Origin: Pseudomonadota bacterium
GTDB lineage: Bacteria > Desulfobacterota > Desulfobacteria > Desulfobacterales > RPRI01
Assembly (NCBI GenBank): GCA_018830925.1
Contig: JAHJRK010000081.1
Location: 1-6,817 of the forward strand
DNA length: 6,817 nt
Direction of reading: 5' to 3'
Below, piece by piece: positions 1-6,222 of this stretch. Position 1 is the first letter of the stretch. Every line of letters begins with the position of its first letter. Under the pieces are notes generated by a model. It made no database searches, had not been told where the DNA came from, and saw only the letters and a program-made list of their open reading frames with translations. Both the position numbers and the translations under genes were made by a program.

Positions 1-6
1 GACTTT

Positions 7-945
7 ATGAAGGACCCAGAGATTGGCCCAAACGCAGTTTCACAAAAGGATAATAATTCCGTTTCAATAGCTTATCTTCTGCTTGTTCTGTCTGTCCTCT
101 TCTGGTCAGGCAACTTCGTTGTAGCCCGCGGTATTCATGAAGCGGTGCCACCGGTTACTCTGGCTTTCCTTAGATGGGCAGTAGCTCTTGTTATATTTCT
201 GCCGTTTACTTTTCGAAAACTTGTCCGGAACCGCAACCTGATCATTAAACATTGGGGCTGGATTGCTGTCTTAAGTCTGCTTTCTGTTACCAGTTTCAGT
301 ATTTTCATCTATATGGCTCTTAACAAAACCACCGTGGTCAATACTGCGCTGGTAAATTCATTTTATCCGGTACTTATAGTAATCGGCTCGTGGGTCGGTT
401 TCAGCGATCGGATCACACTCCGGCAGGGTATCGGTGTGATTGCTTCACTGTCAGGCCTAATGTGGATTCTTTCAAAGGGGCAGCTCTCTATTCTGCTGGA
501 ACTCCGTTTTGCGGAAGGCGACCTCTGGACTCTTGCAGCAGGAGTTAGCTGGGCTCTTTACTCGGTTTTGTTGCGTAAAAAGCCGCATGAACTTGACCAT
601 TTTACATTTCTTACTGCCATGATGGTTTTCGGGACTTTTTGCCTGTTTCCAATTTTCCTTTGGGAAATTGTTAATACAGGTCTGCCTCGTTATTTGCCGC
701 AGACCTTTGGCGGGATTTTATACGTGGCCGTGTTTCCCTCCATACTCTCTTTTCTGTGCTGGAACAAGGGAGTGGAGAGGGTCGGCGCCAACCGGGCCGG
801 TATCTTTGTTCATCTGATTCCGGTTTTCAGCATACTTATGGCTGTAATGCTGCTTGGAGAGCGGCTCCAGAACTTTCACATCCCGGGGATGGCGCTCATT
901 TTTTCAGGCATTTTTCTGACTACATTTGTCGGAGGAAGCTCTTAG
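7..945 (+). CDS. EamA-family (DMT superfamily) ten-helix membrane transporter
   Basis: This 312-residue protein is very likely an inner-membrane permease of the drug/metabolite transporter superfamily, which exports or exchanges small metabolites; the substrate cannot be told. Ten hydrophobic segments are visible, at about residues 21-40, 50-68, 83-103, 112-131, 140-156, 172-190, 198-219, 233-251, 263-283 and 291-308. They form two EamA repeats (about 22-156 and 172-308), the usual family length. Family-type motifs are FWSGNFVVAR (32-41) in helix 1, the PPVTLAFLRW stretch before helix 2, and GERL (284-287) before the last helix. In the first repeat the usual Glu of that position is replaced by Asp134. 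The ATG at base 7 gives a plausible polar N-terminal tail, but the frame is open to the window edge (GAC TTT precede it), so the true start could lie further left and no ribosome binding site can be seen. It converges on the MaoC-like gene and appears unrelated to the minus-strand cluster. Confidence 0.9.
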   Translation: MKDPEIGPNAVSQKDNNSVSIAYLLLVLSVLFWSGNFVVARGIHEAVPPVTLAFLRWAVALVIFLPFTFRKLVRNRNLIIKHWGWIAVLSLLSVTSFSIFIYMALNKTTVVNTALVNSFYPVLIVIGSWVGFSDRITLRQGIGVIASLSGLMWILSKGQLSILLELRFAEGDLWTLAAGVSWALYSVLLRKKPHELDHFTFLTAMMVFGTFCLFPIFLWEIVNTGLPRYLPQTFGGILYVAVFPSILSFLCWNKGVERVGANRAGIFVHLIPVFSILMAVMLLGERLQNFHIPGMALIFSGIFLTTFVGGSS

Positions 946-1125
946 CCCAAAAGTGGCCATCCTCAGGCCGATTAAAAACACGAGGTACACGAAGAAGTAT
1001 TAAATAATATTTCCTTCATTCATACCCCTCATGATGAAAATTCAGACTTTTTCGATCTTATTATCTTTGAACCGAAACAGCGAGCGCTGACCCCGTTGCT
1101 TGCAGTGGGGAGTTTCAAAAAAAAA
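946..1125. other. Convergent intergenic region with two adjacent small hairpins
   Basis: This gap lies between the 3' ends of two convergent genes, so a bidirectional terminator is expected. Two neighbouring inverted repeats are present: CAGCG-AG-CGCTG at 1078-1089, and CCCC (1091-1094) pairing with GGGG (1107-1110), extendable inward with two G-U pairs and a Watson-Crick TTG/CAG core. Neither is followed by a run of T on either strand. The nine-base A run at 1117-1125 lies next to the MaoC-like stop codon, before the hairpins in that gene's direction, so this is not a textbook intrinsic terminator. Another short GGCC/GGCC pairing is at about 953-967. No convincing gene was found here. Confidence 0.3.
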
Positions 1126-2010
1126 TCAGGGGAGTTGTTTTATCAGGGCATACCCGTTACTGATTGCCTTGCGTCCCTCCGAATTGGTTACAGTAAAAAA
1201 CAGCTCTTTACCATTCTCCCGGTTAATTTTTTCAATTAATTGAATTCTTATTTCAGTGCCGGGGATTACCATTCCGGTAAACCGGCAGGAAAGAACTTTC
1301 AGACAGTGCGGATTCCCTCCGGCTTCCCTGTTGATCAATTCCTTTACCGCAAAGGCAAGCGTAGCTGTTCCCTGTAAAATTATCCCCGGCAATCCCACCA
1401 TTTTTGCAAACTGCTTCGATGTGTGTATCGGGAAAAAGATGTTTGTGCATCCATCGTAAACAAAAGGGCTCATAGGATCAACCGGAACAGTTGCTTCCCA
1501 GACAGAACCGCTTTTGCTCCCGCATGCAGGTACAGGCGGAAGCGTTTCACCGCCTCTGCCTGAATCCGTGCATTTTACATTGCGCAAAAGAGCCCCGATG
1601 TGTTCGGTAAAAACCGGCTTTCCTCTGTCATCGGACACATCATAACGTATTATGATGTGAGTTCCTGCCCTGTGAGGCAGAATCGCAGCTATTTTCCCTT
1701 TTACGGCAAGAATGGTTCCCGGTTTGACCGGGCGGTGAAATTCGATATGCTCGGTATAATGAACCTTTGTGGCGGAAATCTCAGCGGGAAGCAGTCCTGG
1801 TTCCAGGAATTCTTCAAGTTTTTCAGTCACAGACCATGTAACTGCAACACAAAACATTGGGGGAGCAATAATGCCATCAATCCGTTCATCATCAAAATAG
1901 CAGGGGTTATTATCGCCGACCGCTGCGGCATAGTTCATGGTCTCGCGCCAGCTGATCTCTTTGCGGCACTCTTTTAACCCTGATCCAACAAGATGTGAGC
2001 CAAGTTCCAT
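1126..2010 (-). CDS. Double-hotdog MaoC-like protein (acyl-CoA/acyl-ACP hydratase or dehydratase family)
   Basis: The 294-residue protein reads as two fused hotdog domains of the MaoC/hydratase-2 type, a family that adds or removes water at the double bond of enoyl thioesters. The N-terminal half (about 10-145) carries GDNNPCYFDD (32-41) followed by APPMF (49-53), typical of MaoC N-terminal dehydratase domains. The C-terminal half (about 175-292) carries FPIH (193-196), an Ala at H+6 (202), GLPGIILQGT (206-215) and PGTEI (250-254). In the hydratase-2 signature GDxNPxH, the N-half keeps Asp33 but has Tyr38 for His. The C-half keeps His196 but has Ile191 where Asp is expected. Activity is therefore uncertain; a CoA-ester binding or non-catalytic role is possible. 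No membrane segment or signal peptide is seen. The ATG directly follows the permease stop (TAAATG) and has only a weak AAAGG 11 bases upstream, so translation is probably coupled. It is the last gene of the minus-strand cluster. Confidence 0.82.
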   Translation of the reverse strand: MELGSHLVGSGLKECRKEISWRETMNYAAAVGDNNPCYFDDERIDGIIAPPMFCVAVTWSVTEKLEEFLEPGLLPAEISATKVHYTEHIEFHRPVKPGTILAVKGKIAAILPHRAGTHIIIRYDVSDDRGKPVFTEHIGALLRNVKCTDSGRGGETLPPVPACGSKSGSVWEATVPVDPMSPFVYDGCTNIFFPIHTSKQFAKMVGLPGIILQGTATLAFAVKELINREAGGNPHCLKVLSCRFTGMVIPGTEIRIQLIEKINRENGKELFFTVTNSEGRKAISNGYALIKQLP

Positions 2011-3738
2011 TTAAGGCAAAACCTTTGACAGGCCTTTTTCCCCGAATCGCATGGGGAGAATTATTGCAAGTATACTGATAACAACTACCAATAAAAAAGA
2101 TACGACCGTCCTTATCCATTCCAACATTGTCAATGATCTTTGATGTACCGCAGCCATGAATATACTGTAAACCGGCCCAGCTTCAAGGATTATTACGGTC
2201 ATTATGTACCCTGCACAGATCATCATGAACATAAGGCCTCCGAAACTAGTTACCGACTGGGCGGGGTTTTCAGATTTAAAATCAGGATATGCAGCTCCAA
2301 AGCCTATTCCTATTGACACGATTCCCGGCACCATAAGAAATACTGTTATAAATGAGAGAACCATCATGAAAGTTTCAACTTGTAAAATTATGTTCGTTGC
2401 AACTATCAGGATTTCCGAAAGAATGAGCAGCGGGAAAAAGTATATGAAGAACTTTATCCAGAGAATCGTTTTGATTTTGACAGGTGATGCCTTAACAAGC
2501 CAGAAGGCGTCTCTTTCAGAGCTGACAGCCGGATATGCAAATCGGCCGGCAACAGCCGTCAGCACGAAAAGGCAAAGACCCATATTAAGAAAAGAAAGAA
2601 GATTCTGAAGGTATATTGTTTTTATAGGCGCCTTTTCCAGGGGGAGAACGCTGAAATTGAATATGTATATTATTACAAGAGCACCGATAAGCAATAGTTG
2701 TGACCATTGAGACTGGTCTCTGAAAAAAGTTTTAATCTCCTTTACCAGAAAAGCCCTTGTTGTCCCCGGGAGAAAGCCTGTGAACGGAAGATCCGAATCC
2801 TTATATCTGAATACCCTGAAAGAGGCTGTCTGGGTCTTGGAAAATCCCTTGAAATAGATCATGTCGGCCATGAGTATGTTTATAAATAGTATAACGGTGA
2901 CAAAGCTCCATGAAAGGCCTGAATGGAAAATACTGCTTTGCACCGAACCGGAGAGGGATTCCTTTATGCTGTCATAAACCCAGGTGCTCGGAAGAAGGGG
3001 AGATGACGGAGCTTTCAGAGTGTCTAAATAAACAACAACTGTTGAAAAAACATCGGGATCAACTAGTTGCTCCGGTTTTAATAGCCTGAAGACTATAAAA
3101 AGGATCAGAAAGAGCGTAAATCCAAAAAATAAAAGAATGTTTTTCATGCGGCCGGCCGGAATGATAAAAACGGCAGCCATGACAAGAATCGAACTTATCC
3201 CGGATGCTATAAATGAAAGGGATAAGAGCACAAACGCGGTGTTAATGTAGAAAAAAAAGCCGGCTTTGCTAACGATTCCGAGGGCAACGAAAACCGGAAG
3301 AGTATACAAAACAACCATCCATGAGCTGTCCGCGGTACTTTCAAGCCACCTGGCAACAAAAATCCTGTTTCCGGAGACGGGCATGGAATGGACCAGGGCA
3401 AGATCTCTTGAAAGATAAAGTTTTGAGAGTGAGGTTAGAATATTGCTGAAGATAAGAAAAGAAAAAGAGGTAAGAACGAGCATGGATAAAAGCTTAAAAA
3501 TAAGAATATCTCCCAGCCCTTCTATTCCGCGGAAGTATTTTAGAGTTCTGAATGACATTATAAAGATACCTATCCAGAAAATAAAGCCCGCTATTCCGAG
3601 CACAAGGTTGCGGTAAAAGTCTTTTTTTGAATTTGGTGAAAGAAGTGGCTTTTTAAAAGATAAAAATCTTGGCCGCAGCAGAATTAAAACATCTTTTAAA
3701 AATTTCGGCATTTGACATTCCTTCTCATTCGGGATCAT
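2011..3738 (-). CDS. ABC-2-type transporter permease, full-length with two similar halves
   Basis: This 575-residue, very hydrophobic protein is the likely membrane partner of the ATPase encoded just upstream. About twelve membrane helices can be drawn: 46-64, 76-101, 140-158, 163-180, 182-220 (two segments), 277-297, then 345-362, 380-400, 427-449, 455-479, 500-520 and 543-563. Two corresponding cytoplasmic motifs sit after the second helix of each half: SRDLALVHSMPVSGNRIF (110-127) and SERDAFWLVKASPVKIKTI (407-425). Both resemble ABC-2 coupling helices. Each half is also preceded by a polar/amphipathic stretch (about 14-27 and 332-345), so the gene looks internally duplicated. A soluble, probably extracytoplasmic loop spans about 221-276. 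Two starts are possible: base 3738 (AGGAG, 9-base spacer) or base 3711 (Met10, AAGGA, 7-base spacer, giving MPKFLKDV). Both are well supported and the second gives the more typical N terminus. It lies 48 bases after the ATPase stop and abuts the MaoC-like start. The substrate is unknown. Confidence 0.88.
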   Translation of the reverse strand: MIPNEKECQMPKFLKDVLILLRPRFLSFKKPLLSPNSKKDFYRNLVLGIAGFIFWIGIFIMSFRTLKYFRGIEGLGDILIFKLLSMLVLTSFSFLIFSNILTSLSKLYLSRDLALVHSMPVSGNRIFVARWLESTADSSWMVVLYTLPVFVALGIVSKAGFFFYINTAFVLLSLSFIASGISSILVMAAVFIIPAGRMKNILLFFGFTLFLILFIVFRLLKPEQLVDPDVFSTVVVYLDTLKAPSSPLLPSTWVYDSIKESLSGSVQSSIFHSGLSWSFVTVILFINILMADMIYFKGFSKTQTASFRVFRYKDSDLPFTGFLPGTTRAFLVKEIKTFFRDQSQWSQLLLIGALVIIYIFNFSVLPLEKAPIKTIYLQNLLSFLNMGLCLFVLTAVAGRFAYPAVSSERDAFWLVKASPVKIKTILWIKFFIYFFPLLILSEILIVATNIILQVETFMMVLSFITVFLMVPGIVSIGIGFGAAYPDFKSENPAQSVTSFGGLMFMMICAGYIMTVIILEAGPVYSIFMAAVHQRSLTMLEWIRTVVSFLLVVVISILAIILPMRFGEKGLSKVLP

Positions 3739-3770
3739 GCCTTCTGGCTCCTATCTCGTACAACTATTTT

Positions 3771-3787
3771 ATCCCGTTTATCGGGAT
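3771..3787 (-). other. Intercistronic hairpin between ATPase and permease genes
   Basis: A perfect six-base inverted repeat with a five-base loop, ATCCCG-TTTAT-CGGGAT on the + strand, begins on the last base of the ATPase stop codon and occupies the gap before the permease ribosome binding site. No T tract follows on the minus strand, so it is unlikely to be a strong terminator. It could act in mRNA stability or in setting the ATPase/permease expression ratio. A stem of this size can also arise by chance. Confidence 0.3.
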
Positions 3788-4506
3788 TACGATGTGAGTT
3801 TTATAAACACATCTTCAAGGTCAGCATTCAGGAGGTCTGTTTTTCCCCTCAACTCGAGCGGTGTGCCCAATGCTATTAATATTCCCTTGTTTATGATGCC
3901 GATCCGGTCGCAGACATCTTCCGCAACTTTCAATGTGTGAGTCGACATGAAAATCGTCAAGCCCTGCGCCGAGAGATGCTTAAAAAGATCTTTGACCATC
4001 CTGACGGCAACCGGATCAAGTCCCACCATAGGTTCATCAACAATTATCACTTCCGGATCATGGAGAAGGGCTGCCGCCATTACAAGCCTTTGCTTCATGC
4101 CGTGCGAATATGATTCTATAAGTTCGTCAGCCCACGCAAGAATCGAAAACATGCTTAGCTTCTCTTCCGCTTTTGCAGTGAAGGACCTGTTGTCTACGCC
4201 ATAAAGGTTTCCTATAAACCTTAAAAACTCTTTTCCCGTCAGTTTTTCATACAGATAAGGCCTGTCCGGAATAAAGCCTATATTTTTTTTGGCTTTTTCA
4301 GGTTCGTCTTGCATGCTTATACCGCAAATGTCAATGGAACCTGAAGTCGGGTCCATTATTCCGCCCATCATCTTTATGGTGGTTGTTTTTCCGGCCCCGT
4401 TAGGCCCGATAAATCCAAATATTTCCCCTTTTGGAATAGAAAGGCTTAAATTGCTTACAGCAGTATATTCACCGTATTTTTTTGTCAGATTTTCAAGACG
4501 TATCAT
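3787..4506 (-). CDS. ABC transporter ATP-binding protein (ABC-2 export type)
   Basis: The 239-residue protein is a single nucleotide-binding domain that would hydrolyse ATP on the cytoplasmic face to drive the adjacent permease. All core motifs are visible: Walker A GPNGAGKT (34-41), signature YSHGMKQ (133-139), Walker B VIIVDEP (153-159) with catalytic Glu158, a D-loop GLDP (162-165), and the switch His190 in STH. The Q-loop position reads FIPDRPYLYEKLTG (78-91), with Asp81 where Gln is usual; together with His135 in the signature this points to an EcsA-like branch of ABC-2 ATPases rather than to a damaged gene. The C terminus, LEDVFIKLTS, is the usual ending of this class. The ATG overlaps the transglutaminase stop by four bases (ATGA), and AGGTGG lies 10 bases upstream, so coupled translation is expected. 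Length is normal and nothing appears truncated. Confidence 0.95.
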   Translation of the reverse strand: MIRLENLTKKYGEYTAVSNLSLSIPKGEIFGFIGPNGAGKTTTIKMMGGIMDPTSGSIDICGISMQDEPEKAKKNIGFIPDRPYLYEKLTGKEFLRFIGNLYGVDNRSFTAKAEEKLSMFSILAWADELIESYSHGMKQRLVMAAALLHDPEVIIVDEPMVGLDPVAVRMVKDLFKHLSAQGLTIFMSTHTLKVAEDVCDRIGIINKGILIALGTPLELRGKTDLLNADLEDVFIKLTS

Positions 4507-5978
4507 TTGTAGTCAACCACCTTCAGTTTAACTTTTCCAATCATGCCCATAAGATCAAGCTGCTCCTTAGGGTCTCCCGATGAGAACCTGATATGAGTCA
4601 CATCGGCAGGTATCTGTCCGAAGAGAGGATCAACAGTAACCCATCTCCCGAGATATAAAAGATTCCATGCATGGTAATAAAACCGGCCGTTTAAATAAAC
4701 AAGTCCTGATTCGATCTTTGCGGGTATTCCTGCCGCTCTTGAAAGAGCGGCCATAAGAACCGCGTGTTCATTACAGTCACCTGCCTTGTTTTCAACGGTT
4801 GATATCGCGTCTGGCAGAGATATAACCGGCCTTTTTTCTATATTGGCGTTTATCCATTTCACAATTTTCTGCACTTTTATCAAAGGCGGATCAGCCGGAT
4901 CTGTCGTTTTTGCGACAATATCAATTATTTTTTTATTATCGGACTGTATGAATTGTGTGGGTTTAAGAAAATAGAGCCAGATTAATTTAGATTTTTCCGT
5001 GTATGGGTGCTCCGGCAGGGCAAGAAGGGATTCTTTTTTAACGGTAACAATACTGTTTTCAAATCTCTGCCTTTCACCGTTTATCTTTAATGAGCCGGTC
5101 TCAATCCCTTCAATTTTGACTTTCAATAAAGAGAGCTTTCCGGGATCATCTATTACGACATTGGACTGGACCGAAGCGATCTTTGTCAAATCTTCGCCTG
5201 CCTGAAGGGATAATCCGTTCAGGGCATCTTCCTTTGTTGTTTTTTCAAGACTCATTCCCAGAATGCCTTTTTCCCTGAGGATTTCACCGTTATTTCCAAT
5301 CCACAGATACTGTGTTGTTCCTTTAAACGTAAGCAGCAACTTTATCGCGGTTGTTTTTTCTCCTCCTGTAATAATCTCTTCTTTTTCGCCGACTTTCACA
5401 AGCACAGGCACCTGTCCCATTGTTGCCGGGTCAAAAATATCAAGTGTGAAAACATCCCCCGGGTTTGCTCCTCCTGCAAAAGCAGCATCTGCTACCCCGG
5501 CAGCAAGGTATGGCTTATTACTGACAGGAATCTCGATTTTGCGCGGAGTTTCTGAATTCTGGGTATAGATTGATAATATTTTTCCGTTGATCTCTCCGTT
5601 TGCCTTAAAGAAAAATTTTCCGGAGCTTATTTCAAAATCAAACGCCCTCAGTGTCAGATCCGGATTCAAACGTCCTTCCGTTTTAAGGTTTATATCCTGG
5701 ATCATTCCCATTGTATTTACTCTCATAAAGACATACTCCTGCATATTATACCCGTCCGCTTCTTTTGAGAGAACCGAGTGGGAAAACCCTATCTTCCTGT
5801 CATGCTGCAGGATCTTCATCCAGGTATCTCTCTCAGCCAGCCCTTCTGCCGGAGATATAAAGGCATATTCAGGTATCTCTTTTTTGAAAAAACCGGTTCG
5901 TACTGCCAGTAAAAAGGCAAACAGCAGGCACAGGAGCGCGCCCGCAATAAGGAATGATTTGTTTTTATATAATGGCAT
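4503..5978 (-). CDS. Membrane-anchored transglutaminase-like (papain-fold) protein
   Basis: This 491-residue protein starts with a short positive stretch and one hydrophobic segment (about residues 9-28), read as a signal anchor that places the rest outside the inner membrane. The C-terminal part (about 360-470) is a transglutaminase-like domain with a complete triad: Cys402 in AGDCNEHA, His436 in YYHAW, and Asp450 in VTVDPLFGQ. The spacing (34 and 14 residues) is normal for the family, whose bacterial members act as thiol proteases, amidases or cross-linking enzymes, or as scaffolds. Residues about 50-330 are rich in alternating beta-type pattern and do not match a family I can name; the WMKILQHDRKIGFS opening weakly resembles DUF3108-like envelope domains. 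It is the first gene of the cluster. No Shine-Dalgarno sequence is visible before the ATG, and an in-frame TAA four codons upstream excludes a longer form. Its role with the ABC transporter is inferred from gene order only. Confidence 0.88.
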   Translation of the reverse strand: MPLYKNKSFLIAGALLCLLFAFLLAVRTGFFKKEIPEYAFISPAEGLAERDTWMKILQHDRKIGFSHSVLSKEADGYNMQEYVFMRVNTMGMIQDINLKTEGRLNPDLTLRAFDFEISSGKFFFKANGEINGKILSIYTQNSETPRKIEIPVSNKPYLAAGVADAAFAGGANPGDVFTLDIFDPATMGQVPVLVKVGEKEEIITGGEKTTAIKLLLTFKGTTQYLWIGNNGEILREKGILGMSLEKTTKEDALNGLSLQAGEDLTKIASVQSNVVIDDPGKLSLLKVKIEGIETGSLKINGERQRFENSIVTVKKESLLALPEHPYTEKSKLIWLYFLKPTQFIQSDNKKIIDIVAKTTDPADPPLIKVQKIVKWINANIEKRPVISLPDAISTVENKAGDCNEHAVLMAALSRAAGIPAKIESGLVYLNGRFYYHAWNLLYLGRWVTVDPLFGQIPADVTHIRFSSGDPKEQLDLMGMIGKVKLKVVDYK

Positions 5979-5989
5979 ATTATACAGTT

Positions 5990-6009
5990 AAAAAAGATTA
6001 ATCTCTTTT
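5990..6009. promoter_or_regulatory. Near-perfect 20-base palindrome at the expected transcription start (possible operator)
   Basis: The perfect core AGATTAATCT (5995-6004) is flanked by one mismatched pair (A5994/C6005) and four further A-T pairs, giving 9 of 10 symmetric pairs over 20 bases. It lies just downstream of the candidate -10 box and covers the predicted start site, a common place for a repressor operator. Because it has no loop, it is more likely a protein-binding site than an RNA hairpin. The outer pairs are A/T runs and add little weight. Confidence 0.35.
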
Positions 6010-6012
6010 TCA

Positions 6013-6040
6013 ATATTAGACGACATACGCATTAAGTCAA
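6013..6040 (-). promoter_or_regulatory. Candidate sigma-70-type promoter for the four-gene cluster
   Basis: On the minus strand, TTGACT (6040-6035) and TAATAT (6018-6013) are separated by 16 bases. The first matches five of six -35 consensus bases and the second four of six -10 bases. Transcription would start near 6006, giving a leader of roughly 27 bases before the transglutaminase ATG. The position upstream of the first gene is right, but AT-rich DNA yields such matches by chance. Confidence 0.45.
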
Positions 6041-6210
6041 GTATTTGATAAAAGAGCTTCTTGAATCTTTTCGAAAAACATGCAAAAAAAGTTATGCAAA
6101 GCACTCAAGAGCAGGGTAAATGACCTCCTGAATATAGTATTTCATACTGGTTAAAGGCAACCTTATGGGATTAAATAAGAAAACAACAGGGCAACCGCCG
6201 TTTAATTTAC

Positions 6211-6215
6211 AGGAG
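6211..6215 (+). promoter_or_regulatory. Ribosome binding site AGGAG that fixes the GalT-like start
   Basis: AGGAG lies seven bases before the ATG at 6223. A competing ATG at 6218 is only two bases from it and opens a three-codon frame ending in TGA, so it cannot start the gene. Confidence 0.75.
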
Positions 6216-6222
6216 TAATGAA

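Larger units (their letters stand above)
5979..6222. other. Divergent intergenic region between the cluster and the GalT-like gene
   Basis: This 244-base AT-rich region must hold promoters for both directions. Leftward signals are listed separately. For the rightward gene, no -35/-10 pair convincing enough to call was found; TATAGT at 6133-6138 is a possible -10 box without a matching -35. Two other small patterns are present: AGTAT-TTC-ATACT (6136-6148), an inverted repeat overlapping that box, and a direct repeat of ATGCAAA at 6080-6086 and 6094-6100. No open reading frame of note, tRNA or other RNA gene was seen. Confidence 0.5.

Noticed and set aside
756..1007. 83-codon + strand frame overlapping the end of the EamA permease gene
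   Set aside because: It lies in another frame of a well-supported membrane protein gene, and its translation has no family features.
1117..1125. A run beside the MaoC-like stop codon considered as an intrinsic terminator tail
   Set aside because: In the direction of that gene the T run comes before the hairpins rather than after them, and no stem precedes it.
2204..2608. 134-codon + strand frame antisense to the permease gene
   Set aside because: Its composition is that expected from the complement of hydrophobic codons; no motif was seen.
5979..5984. Perfect TATAAT on the minus strand immediately before the transglutaminase ATG
   Set aside because: Transcription from it would begin past the start codon, no -35 box is found at the right distance, and no suitable later start exists.
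5587..5991. 134-codon + strand frame antisense to the transglutaminase-like gene
   Set aside because: No ribosome binding site or recognisable domain; the minus-strand frame carries a signal anchor and a complete catalytic triad.
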